Source: Prochilodus magdalenae (lineage: Eukaryota; Chordata; Actinopteri; Characiformes; Prochilodontidae). From it: DNA of 64,000 nt. Where the stretch lies: contig JAMWET010005077.1 of assembly GCA_024036415.1 (NCBI GenBank), forward strand, positions 640,001 through 704,000, written 5' to 3'. Below the pieces are notes generated by a model. The model did not search any database. It was not told where the DNA came from and saw only the letters and a program-made list of their open reading frames with translations. How positions within the stretch are numbered: position 1 is the first letter of the stretch; the number at the start of each line of letters is the position of its first letter. Shown piece after piece: positions 11,346 to 21,275 of the stretch. Both the position numbers and the translations under genes were made by a program.

Positions 11346-12924
11346 CCTGAATAATTAAACCATAAAACACAAAATAAATGAGTGTAATTCGGCTGGTATT
11401 TTCTATTGTTATGTAAAATAAAAGGCCTGGTTAGGAGGTGTGGAGAATAAAAGAAATGGTGTTAATGGTACAGCTTAGTTTCTGAGCGTGTACGATTACC
11501 TACCCAAAGATTTAAACTAGGTTATACACCCTTAAAAGCACGCAGTTAATTTAACCATAAAGCATCTTCTGACGCACTAATAATGATAACATTTGTGCTT
11601 GTGGAATGTGGACCATATTTAGTGCCTCTTTTATTGGAATATTATGTGCCTTGATCAGCAGATGGTGCTGCTGCACAACGTTTCTGCTGTGAGGGAGCCT
11701 GAAATGTAGAGTTAGTGAAGCGCCAGCAGTGTTATTATATTAAAAGCATTTCTGGGTTTATTACATGAGGTTCAGCTCTTTTCACTTGGTCCCTTTACAA
11801 TTACCTCAGTAAACAGCAGCGTCACTTTGCATCAAACTGTTCCTTGCCTCATAATAAGCTACATGAATAATGGATGCAATGCGACCACGGCTTACTGTTT
11901 GGATAGGCCTGATGTATTTATTTTAATGCTCATGGTGTCTGGAGGAAATCAGAGTAGGCCTCTGGGGCCTGAGAACTGACATATTATTCAGAAGTTTGCT
12001 GATTTTGATGCCAGACATCAGCATCTGCATTCCAAACAGTCTGTGTTGACAGGAAATCTTTTTCTCTTTTTATTGACTTTAGAATTACAGGACAGAACAA
12101 TCTGTGGGCCATGAATCCATATTGCTGATATAGTTTCAAAGACCAGAATCACGTGAAAACAGTGAGATGCCTTCAACTGCACTAAAGGATCGCTGGAGTA
12201 AATGCAGTTGAACAGGGCCTGTGGAAACAGACGGCCTGCTGTGTTTGTGTAGTATGTGTAGAGGTGAGTATACTGGACAGCCCCAAAGGGCTGCCTGCTT
12301 TCTCGCTGAAGGATGTAATAAAGTGCAGCACTGTTGCTGACAGCACTAACCGCAGTTCTATGTCCATGGTCTCACTCAAGGTACGCCAGTGTGGAGCCAC
12401 TGTGGCCATGCCTGTCAACATGAAGAGGCATTCTGGACCTTATCGTAGCCTCTGAGTGGTTCTTTCCACTGCTGTTTACTGAGAGTCTGCCCCATCACCA
12501 TTGGAGGCTGATGGAAAATCTCTAACTGGAACACATTAAAGCATAAAGCTTACAAATAGCTCTGGAGGAGCGAATATCAGTCGAATGCTTTGCCAGAGAT
12601 TGCAGAATCAATCCTCGTGCCTCAGAGGTTTAAGGCAGAGCTGTTTCCAATTTATCTAATCTATTCTGCGATAATTTATTCGTCTGAAGCCTGCTGGGCT
12701 GAGGATTGGCACCTGTCCCAACTGGTCCTCTTAATAGTCGAAGTGGCATGAAAGCGTTATTGAGATAAATTTCAGTACAGCTGAAGGACAGTGTCGGACA
12801 CAATCAAAGCATTAGAAAATATACACAATTCTGTATTCACTGATTAATGAGCTAGATGGAGAATATTGCATATTTGACAGAAAAACATCAAAATGTATTC
12901 ATTTAGAATGGATTTATAATTTGC
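11346..12924. other. intergenic; no gene, possible conserved noncoding patch
   Basis: No exon is recognised. The stretch about 12530-12790 is simple-repeat free, with homeodomain-type AATTTAT/GATAATTTATT words and balanced composition, so it is a candidate regulatory element. The opposing short frames at 12182-12455 overlap each other and look spurious. Confidence 0.3.
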
Positions 12925-13240
12925 GGGTACAGCGCAAAAGTTAAACACCATCCATTATTTATCTCATTTTCAAATTAATTTAAAAACGTTGAAGCCTTGA
13001 CAGCTAAATATCAAGTTTTCAGTATTTGGTGTGTCCACACTTTGTCCTTACTCCAGCTTCCATTATTTTCGAGAAACTAGTTTTCAGTGTTTCAAAGAAA
13101 TCCACAGGGATCCTTTTCCACACCTCTAAAGTTAGTCGAATTGTCTGCCTCAAAAAAATTCAAACACCTTCAACACTGAGTCGCCATCTCACAGTGAAAG
13201 AATGGGCAGAAATGCTTGTGGGGTTTTTGCGATAACGGAG
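12925..13240. mobile_element. Tc1-like element fragment
   Basis: It begins GTACAGCGCAAAAGTTAAAC, a variant of the common fish Tc1 end GTACAGTGCAAAAGT. It continues with TTTTCAGTATTTGGTGTG and AAAGAAATCCACAGGGAT, words I associate with the same family. No second end is apparent before the degenerate tandem repeat that follows. Confidence 0.6.
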
Positions 13241-13330
13241 AATAGATAGTCAGGCAGAAACAAAGCAAACTCCTCATCCCTTTTCATGCTTTTCAACTTG
13301 CAATAAAGCTGGAGTCAGCTTCTTTGTTGC

Positions 13331-13590
13331 CAGCTTCTTGTTTGAGGGTTTCTGTCCCTGCTTAAATGGTGCAAGAGTTACATTTCAGTGCCTCAGCTTC
13401 TTGCTCCAACTTTCCTGTTCCACCTAGAGGTACCAGTTCTATGGTGGCACCACAGTCTACCTGTCCAGCTTCTTGTTTAAAGTTTCTAGTTTGACCTTTA
13501 ATGGTGCCGCAGTTCCATGGTGGTGTCTCAGTCTTCCTCTCCAGCTTCTTACAGAGCTTTTTAGTACAGCAGTTACATTCAGTAGCCTCT
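13331..13590. repeat. degenerate tandem repeat, unit about 62-74 bp
   Basis: CAGCTTCTTG or CAGCTTCTTA recurs at 13332, 13393, 13467 and 13541. Each is followed by related text (GTTTCT, then CCTTTAATGGTGC, then CAGTTCCATGGTGG). Spacings are about 61, 74 and 74 bp. The two opposing frames across it (13362-13682 minus and 13473-13748 plus) are explained by the repeat. Confidence 0.6.
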
Positions 13591-13814
13591 GGAGTCCCAT
13601 ATTCTCTGTATGTTTTAATCGGGCTTTGGAAGTTTGTGCTTTTCCACTTTACTTTACTTTGACTGTTCACTTCCTTATCCAAAAGGAAAAGGAGAATCCC
13701 CTGAAGAATGAACCACTTATATTTAATGGCTGTTTTGACTGGAAATGAAATGAATGAATGCTACTTACTGACTTATGTACATTACTGTTGATTAACTAGC
13801 CTCAGCTTTTGTCC

Positions 13815-14335
13815 CCAATCTTACTCACACAGACTGCCCACTGACTAGATAGAAGGACTTTGTAGTTCTACAATTACAGACTGCATTTTCTTAGACACCC
13901 TCTACCCAGTTCTTTAAAGAGATCAGGACCCCCACAAAGCAGGTACTATGTGGGTGGTGGATCATTCTAAGCATTGCCGTGACACTGACGTGGTGGTGGT
14001 GTGTTAGTGTGGGTTGTGCTGGCACTCAGGGATCAGACAAGTGCTGCTGGAGTGTTTAAACACTGTGTCTGCTCACTGTCCACATTATTAGACACTCCTA
14101 CCCTTCTGGTCCACCTTGTAGACAAAAAGTCAGAGACGATAGCTCATCTGCTGCTGCAGAGTTTGTGTTGGTCTTTCTCTAGTCCTCCAGTGATCACAGG
14201 ATGCTGCCTACAGGACACTGTTGGCTAGACAGTTTGGGTTGGCGGACAAATCTCAGTTCAGCAGTAACACTGAGGTGTCCAGCAGCACGGCCATGTCTGA
14301 TCCACCCACACCAGCACCATGACAGGGTAACTGAA
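13815..14335. mobile_element. palindromic dispersed repeat, copy 2
   Basis: The most complete copy in the window. The left arm (13860-14010) carries GACTTTGTAGTTCTACAATT, GTGGGTGGTGGATCATTCT and GTGGTGGTGTGTTAGTGTG. The core (14034-14310) matches 5897-6193. The right arm is cut short near CACCAGCACCATGAC. The left arm is the inverted complement of the right arm preserved at 28783-28970, so the full element is a long palindrome. Confidence 0.75.
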
Positions 14336-14387
14336 ATATACTCATCAATTGTAAAACTATATGGATAGTGGACTTGGTAAAAGGCGA

Positions 14388-15960
14388 GTGTACAGTACCG
14401 TGCAAAAATCAGTGACCAGCCCTTATGTGTTTACTCACCAGTTAAAACTGCCATAAAGTACAAGTTCAAGTTCAGAAGATATATTTGATGACTTGATTTG
14501 TGAGGGGAAAGTCAAAGAAAACAAGCGGAAAAAATAAGAGATTACAAAGCTGGAGTTCAAAAGCATGATTTAAAGCTACAGAGGAAGTGGGCTGTTAACA
14601 ACCGTGCAAAACCTGGTAGGCCACCATCAGATAAACAGTCGCTACTCAAAGCTTTCATCTGTCTGGGACTGGAGAAAATAGAGCTCCACTTGTACTTCAT
14701 ATCTGAGAAAAAACGTGATTCTGTCCATTCTTCCACACGTCTTTCTGTCCATTCTTCCACACGTCTTTCTGTCCATTCTTCCACACGTCTTTCTGTCCAT
14801 CCTTCCACACGTCTTTCTGTCCATCCTTCCACACGTCTTTCTGTCCATTCTTCCACACGTCTTTCTGTCCATTCTTCCACACGTCTTTCTGTCCATTCTT
14901 CCACACGTCTTTCTGTCCATTCTTCCACACGTCTTTCTGTCCATCCTTCCACACGTCTTTCTGTCCATTCTTCCACACGTCTTTCTGTCCATTCTTCCAC
15001 ACGTCTTTCTGTCCATTTTTCCACACCTCTTTCTGTCCATCCTTCCACGCGTCTTTCTGTCCATTCTTCCACGCGTCTTTCTGTCCATACTTCCACACGT
15101 CTTTCTGTCCATTCTTCCACACGTCTTTCTGTCCATTCTTCCACACGTCTTTCTGTCCATCCTTCCACACGTCTTTCTGTCCATCCTTCCACACGTCTTT
15201 CTGTCCATTCTTCCACACGTCTTTCTGTCCATTCTTCCACACGTCTTTCTGTCCATTTTTCCACACCTCTTTCTGTCCATTCTTCCACACGTCTTTCTGT
15301 CCATTCTTCCACACGTCTTTCTGTCCATTCTTCCACACGTCTTTCTGTCCATCCTTCCACACGTCTTTCTGTCCATTCTTCCACACGTCTTTCTGTCCAT
15401 TCTTCCACACGTCTTTCTGTCCATTCTTCCAAACGTCTTTCTGTCCATTTTTCCACACGTCTTTCTGTCCATTCTTCCACACGTCTTTCTGTCCATTCTT
15501 CCACACGTCTTTCTGTCCATCCTTCCACACGTCTTTCTGTCCATCCTTCCACGCGTCTTTCTGTCCATTCTTCCACGCGTCTTTCTGTCTATCCTTCCAC
15601 GCGTCTTTCTGTCCATCCTTCCACGCGTCTTTCTGTCCATTCTTCCACACGTCTTTCTGTCCATCCTTCCACACATCTTTCTGTCCATCCTTCCACACGT
15701 CTTTCTGTCCATTTCTCCACCGTGAGAACTTTGTGCTATAGGTCTGAAAGGACATGTAGCTGTTACTGAAAAAAAGAACAGACAAAAAAAAAGAAGCCAT
15801 TTTGCTAATCAAACAAAGAAGCTGCTGTGGTCCTTCAAAACACCCCCAAAACATCACTAGATGTGTTCAGAATGAACTTTAGAGGTGCTGAAAACTCCCC
15901 AGGATTATTCTGAAAAGACTGGAAGCTGTAATAAAGAGTGGACACGCTAAATAATTAAAA
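14388..15960 (+). mobile_element. Tc1-like transposon remnant interrupted by a minisatellite
   Basis: The left part opens with TACAGTACCGTGCAAAAATC and runs into transposase-like text (CAACCGTGCAAAACCTGGTA, about 14600-14620). After the 24-bp array, transposase-like text resumes at 15738 (GGTCTGAAAGGACATGTAGC) and near 15893 (CTCCCCAGGATTATTCTGAA). So the array replaces or expands part of the coding interior. The transposase is broken, and the exact right end is uncertain. Confidence 0.65.
14719..15720. repeat. 24-bp minisatellite, about 42 units
   Basis: The unit begins TTCTGTCCAT and ends CCACACGTCT, with a TTCT, CCTT or TTTT core variant between. The period is exactly 24 bp over about 1 kb. 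Since 24 bp is eight codons and the unit has no stop in any frame, both strands show open frames of over 330 codons (RLSVHSST, SILPHVFL, WTERRVEE and WKNGQKDV octads). These are by-products, not genes. Variants recur at fixed spacing: the CACACCTCT-bearing unit appears at about 15013 and 15253, exactly 10 units apart. Confidence 0.97.
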
Positions 15961-16333
15961 TGTCAAATTACGTTTATGTAACCACAGGCTCTCAATGAGT
16001 ACCAGCACTGGGTGAGTCTAAATCTATTATCTCTAGTCTAGGTTCTTTCAGGAGACTGGATGATTTAATTCAACTTGACTGCCATTAAAAATATTCCTTT
16101 CACACCAGTATTAATAATTTGATGTCTGTGTATTTGATTGGGTGTGGTTTATCTTTCTGTACTATTAACTAATAAAATCTATTAAATTTCAGAAAAAAAT
16201 AACTATTCAAAAGAACTGATAAAAAATAACAAGAATGTTAAAATATGTAATATTATACACTGGATTCTTAGGTTTACATTTACCAAATCTCAGTTAATTT
16301 CCTTCCTGTGAATGCACAAAGTCCCTACTGCCA

Positions 16334-16615
16334 TTACACAACATAATATCTCCGTCTCTGTGTAAGGATAAAGGGTAGTAGGGTAGCCCCGCTCAAATGT
16401 AGCTCAGTAACAGCTGCGGGTAGATTTGGCATGGACAGGACAAGTTTCTGGATGTAGGTGACATCAGTGTTCAGCCACTCTTGCATCAAAGAATTGCACA
16501 GTGGGTCAGATTTGGTGGATGCCTTCCCTGGCATAATTCTGAGAAGAACTTCCTGTAGAATTTCCACTGCTGGTATGGACCCATATGACTGTACTTTTGG
16601 CACACTCAAATGCAA
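16334..16615 (-). pseudogene. Tc1-type transposase C-terminal remnant
   Basis: A 93-codon minus-strand frame contains LMQEWLNTDVTYIQKLVLSM followed by PNLPAAVTE and GATLLPF. This is the pattern of the C-terminus of fish Tc1-like transposases (EEW...I...QKLVDSMPRR...AVI...GG). The catalytic core is absent, so it is a fragment. Family assignment is by eye. Confidence 0.5.
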
Positions 16616-16739
16616 TCATCTATTTTTGCACATCAGTAACATCTGCTGTGCCACCAATTTACCAGACACTGAACAAGTCATTCACTGCACTGTACCACCT
16701 CTTCTCTTTATAGGCCCATCATCCTTGTGCAACACCATC

Positions 16740-16743
<4 letters not shown>

Positions 16744-16815
<72 letters not shown>
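16744..16815. repeat. (TA)36 dinucleotide tract
   Basis: 72 bp of uninterrupted TA, self-complementary and so able to extrude as a cruciform. It accounts for the YIYIYI stretch in a spurious frame at 16458-16859. Confidence 0.98.
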
Positions 16816-16818
<3 letters not shown>

Positions 16819-19800
16819 TGATTTTATTTTTCCACCGACATTCTAAAGCTTGTGCTTAAAGGGACAGTACAACATTGTGCCTGTGCTATTAGACCAACAT
16901 TCCATTACTGCTTACACGGACAGTGCTGTGTTATGCCTCACAGTGACACGTGCTATGTTTAGATATTTAGGTGTTGATATTTTGTTTCTTCATGCTGAAA
17001 GCTAAATAATCTGGCTGTTTTGACTGAAAATAAAGAAGGACTGTACTGTAAATACAGATGCATGGTCGGCAAACTTAATAAGGTGACCAGTGAGTGTGTA
17101 GTATCAACACAATACCCAATTTAACACATTAAAAAACCTGTCCTCATTCCCCATTCAACCACTGACCGATTCATAGTAACCGACTTTGAAAAACTTGAGA
17201 TGAGTTCCTCTAGAACGTTCTACATGATACATATCGTACACACATTCAGTGCAGAGTTGGTCTAATTACAGTGAGTCCACTGGGGCACTGATTGGCTGGT
17301 AACTGGGTTCGGTCACAATGAAAGTGCTAATTCTGGCCTAGCCGCGGGAGGCTGTGTGCTGCCTGCTCGTCCTGTCGCTGATCATTTTTCACTCTGCTCC
17401 AGTTCCGAAGCCCTGTGCTTTGAGCAGCTTGCAACACTCGGGAGGAGATGGATCGTCCCAGTGGAAGTGAAGGAGGCCAGGACACCCAATTCATCACCTG
17501 GACTCATCTTCTTTCCCCGTACAGTTCTTTAACCATACACGGCCTCCTCCTGTCCCCTCTATCTGATCTCCTGCAAGCGCCAGTGCCATGGGCATCTATA
17601 AGGCTTCTTGGCATGACCTTGAGAGTGAGAGAGGGTTTTTGTTAGTCACTCTGAAGGTCTTCGCTGTTGTTTTAGCCACATTCTCCTGCGTTTTGTTCTC
17701 CTCCATTTGTTTGTTGATGTCTCTCTTGTGCTATTGTCGTTGAGCGTGTTCAGGCATGTATTCCCCTGGGAGTCCTGTACGAACTCCAGTGCATTTCTAG
17801 ATACTGATAGAGCGCTCTCACCTAAACCTGGATTCCTTGCTCTTGTTTCTCACACTCCCCAGCAGACGAGAAGGACATAGGCAAGGACACACACACATAC
17901 CACTTTGATAGTGTCTCTCATAGCTTTCTATATTGGGCAAAGTGTCATTATTCCCAAGGCTGGACAAGGTGCATAGTGCCTATCATGTTATGCTAACATT
18001 CACGTTCTGAAAACAACAGCCTTCTACGTCCTGCCGGAGCACGTCCTATAGGATATCTCCCTGTGACCACCCTGCAAGTCCTTGCCCTTACCTACTGTAG
18101 AAGGGATGTGTTTGCAGTGGTCAGAGGTCTAAATGCTTTCAGTCCCATTGGGGCCCCCAGTGTGCGGTAGTGTCTTATTTCACTACCTACACCCATGATA
18201 TAAATGGTTAGGATAGGAAGTTCCTCTGTGTGACTATATTTATGTTTAAACATAAACAAAGTAGGGTTGCATAATATGTCACTTCAGCAACATCATCGCA
18301 ACATGCGCGATACTCACATCACATGACATGCAATAATAAGTAAGACTAATTAAATGAAACGTGTCATGCTACAGCTTTTTTGTTGCTTGATACAAAAGGA
18401 AAACTTGAATGATTCCTGGACTCTGATTTAAGGCTTCTTGGAAATACAGAGAGGAGTAGTTACAGCAATCTGCTTTTGCCTTTCACGCTCTAAAATTAAT
18501 TACAGGGCATTAAAGTTCCAGAAAACCTGATTCACACCCATTTATTATTATTTTTATTTTCACCCTTCCAATCATTTTACAATGAATCTTGTTTTACATA
18601 ATGCTGTTAAAGTCATCTGCTGAAAAGTCTATCTAGGTTTCTATTTGGCCTTACAAACCATGTAGCATGTACCTACTAACTAAACTAACTTGGACCTTCA
18701 AAATGATTGACAAAGGGTAAGAATATGGTGTCAGGGCAGGGCTACTTTATCCTTCATCCTTTAATGCTGGACTGAGGGCAGACTCCATGCTACAGTGGCT
18801 CACTATCGCCTCTTGAGGTACAACATGATATTATAAGACATTACAGACTGGAGTTAGCTGGTTAGCATGCTAACTTCGGTAGGTATCTCTGAAACATGAT
18901 ACAATGACATCTTTGACATTCCATCAAAACTCTGTTAATAATTTTAGTCTCTTTTGGAATGTTTTAATAATCTTACATATTACTCTATTAAAGGCAACTG
19001 GCCAATACGATCTTGGTTTAGCCACTGGCAATTCAGGAGGACTTTGAAAAGCAAACCCGGTTGTACCTGGTGGGACATGTGTCAATAGCTGTTTAGAAGA
19101 AGCATAGCTAGGACTCTCAGCAGTGATGAATGTACCGCTCTGTTCAGTCACTGTGAAAAGCAGCTACCTGAAACACACCCTTTACCCATGAGCCAGGCTC
19201 TCTGACCTACATCCCCCTCATTCATCAGCTGCACTGATGCACACTTGCTGTCTGACATGGGAGAGAGAGCTTGTTCCACATGGGACCCCCTCTTGGCAGG
19301 GAAGCTTGCAGTAAGGATCGGAGTACTAGAGCAGATAAGGTGCAGTGAGCCAGTCATCCAAGTGCTGAGAAGCCTCATCCAGGCGTTGTTAAATGTTTAA
19401 TGACATGTCAGACACCAGGGCACCAATATTATGACTTATGTCTTTTCGGCTAGTGATAAGGGCATGGAGAAGACCCATTTTTAGCCTTTCCGATGGATTC
19501 TTAATGATCATAGTAAACGTGCCCGCCGCTCTACCTACAATATTAAACTGCACTTGTGGAATGAATGACATTAGCAGCCTATGTAAGTCATACAGCACTG
19601 TAGAATGGCTCAGGTTCATTTGAACTCTTGTAGAATGAATGATGTCGAGACGACACCAAACTGCATTATTCTAACAGTGCTGTGAAAGCAGAACAGAATC
19701 ATGTTTGGGTAATTCATTTTGTTTAGGGAGATTTGATCTTTTCAAGTGTAGCCAGCAGATGGGGTGCTAAAGTTATTACATTGCTCTTTGTGGAGAAGAA

Positions 19801-19942
19801 GGAATGAAAAATATTAGTTTTATGCCTGCTGAGTGAGGAGAGGCCCGACCACTACCAAAAACCGTGAACCAAATTGCCTCTTTTCAGACAGACAAAACAT
19901 TATTGTTATCTTTTCTTCATTGGTAGTATTATGTTTCTTTAT
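16816..19942. other. intergenic; no confident gene
   Basis: No exon is recognised. 17330-17660 is C-rich and carries a 65-codon frame from 17448 with no family resemblance. 18924-19619 carries three successive minus-strand frames (75, 76 and 76 codons) that are not in one frame. They may be a decayed coding relic but I cannot identify them. Confidence 0.4.
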
Positions 19943-20410
19943 ACAAACCCTGTTTCAAAAAAAAGTTGGAACAGTAAGTAAAATGCAAATATAAACAGAA
20001 AGCAGTCATTTAAAAATCCACTTCGACTTTGTATTTGAACAAAACTCCACAAAGACAGTATATGTTATATTCTTTCAAAACAAGTTCATTTTTTTTTTTG
20101 TAAATACAAGCTCATTCAGATATTGATGCTGCAACATGCAGTGGTAATTTAAGACTAGGAACATTGCAAAATGATCAAAAACATTTGGGGCAATTATGCT
20201 TGGATATAAAAGAAGCAACCAGGAAAAACCTTGACCTTTATGAGCAAGGATAGGTCTAGGCATGCCCCTTTGCCAAACAGGCATTACTAAAAATCCTAAA
20301 TCCTAGGCATTACCAAAAAACAGCTTAAAAGTTTTGTTCCTCAACAGCGATTTCAACGAGGGTTAGGTATTTCACCCTCTAGAGCAATCTATATACAAAA
20401 CCGAAAAGGT
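19943..20410 (+). mobile_element. Tc1/mariner-type element, 5' part
   Basis: It begins ACAAACCCTGTTTCAAAAAA after a TA dinucleotide, the expected insertion target. At about 20205-20285 it has GGATATAAAAGAAGCAACCA-type leader text. At 20345-20400 it has TTTCAACGAGGGTTAGGTAT and TTCACCCTCTAGAGCAAT, a degraded helix-turn-helix coding region of the family. No matching right end is seen. Confidence 0.6.
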
Positions 20411-20472
20411 CAAAAACCACAAACGGATGCCTGTGGCCATTTTTTCCCCACCAAATCAGCTTTTAAACATTG

Positions 20473-20766
20473 TCAATTAGCACTGCTTATCGCTGCATCT
20501 AGAAACATAATGTTCTCCAGGCCAAAAAGACCATACACACTGTTAATAGAACAAAGGCCCCCGAGGCCACGCTCTGTGTCTGTATAGACTAGGGATGGTA
20601 TTACCTTCTGGATGCCGTCTTCTTCAGGGATGTCCATGCTCATCTCAACACCAAGAAACATTCTGCAAGTGTTACAACATAACTGTGTAACCAGAGAGTG
20701 CAAGGTGCTAGACTGGCCAGACCGGTTATCCACAAAAATATATTTAAGATTAAAATACACCAACAA
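20473..20766 (-). other. unidentified 97-codon minus-strand frame
   Basis: The frame reads protein-like and is not low complexity: CNTCRMFLGVEMSMDIPEED, then GIQKVIPSLVYTDTERGLGG and LCSINSVYGLFGLENIMFLD. I do not recognise it. It lies directly beside the Tc1 remnant, has no obvious splice sites, and ends with TAA-type stops in the Tc1-flanking sequence. It could be a fragment of a processed gene copy or of an unknown mobile element, or chance. Confidence 0.3.
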
Positions 20767-21159
20767 AACAGTTGGTTACACAACTACAAAGTTTTAAAGT
20801 TTAAAGTTTTAAATGAGAAAATATAGGGCTCAAAGTTTTTATATAGAAATCACAAATTGAAAGGATGCACATATTTCGAAGCAGGAAGATAATAATAATA
20901 ATAATACAGCGCTTGTCACCAACTGTAAACAACACATGTACTGTGTACAACCATAATTAACTGGTAGTCTACAGTGTTAACCTACTACGTTTGAGACTCA
21001 AGCCAGAGAAAGTGGAAACATTAATCTTCGTGTCCTAAGAAAAGGCCTGGACTCCAATTTAGCTCATTTCAAATTGCAAATCGAAATTACATATTTTGTT
21101 CAAATTGTTCAGCCTGAGGTGTCCAGGTATTATTTTAACTTTACTGTTTATAGTATGTC
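20767..21159. other. intergenic; short AAT tract only
   Basis: A/T-rich, with a short (AAT)n at 20890-20906. Nothing else is recognised. Confidence 0.5.
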
Positions 21160-21275
21160 CCTGTGATTTCCAAGGTGTTTCCTGCCTTCTGCCCAGTGAG
21201 CACTGGGATAGGCTCCAGCAGCCCCCCCATGACTCAGAAGAATAAGCACCTCATCAACGAATGAATAAATGAAAG
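21160..21275 (+). mobile_element. retroelement 3'-end fragment
   Basis: GTGTTTCCTGCCTTCTGCCC, then GGGATAGGCTCCAGCAGCCC and a GAATGAATAAATGAAAGAATG tail-like end. This word order is the common fish LINE/SINE 3' terminus I remember (CCTGCC...GGATAGGCTCCAG...AATGAATGAATG). The family is not assigned. Confidence 0.55.

Noticed and set aside
14557..15857. Five overlapping open frames of 336-386 codons on both strands, with octapeptide repeats
   Set aside because: All are produced by a stop-free 24-bp minisatellite. Both strands and all registers are equally open, and there is no start context, splice support or family similarity.
16458..16859. 133-codon frame containing a YIYIYI run
   Set aside because: The run is a (TA)36 tract, and the left part is antisense to a Tc1 transposase remnant.
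17448..17645. 65-codon frame MDRPSGSEGGQDTQ...
   Set aside because: No family resemblance, no repeat of the motif elsewhere, no splice sites in frame, and short enough to be chance in a G/C-richer stretch.
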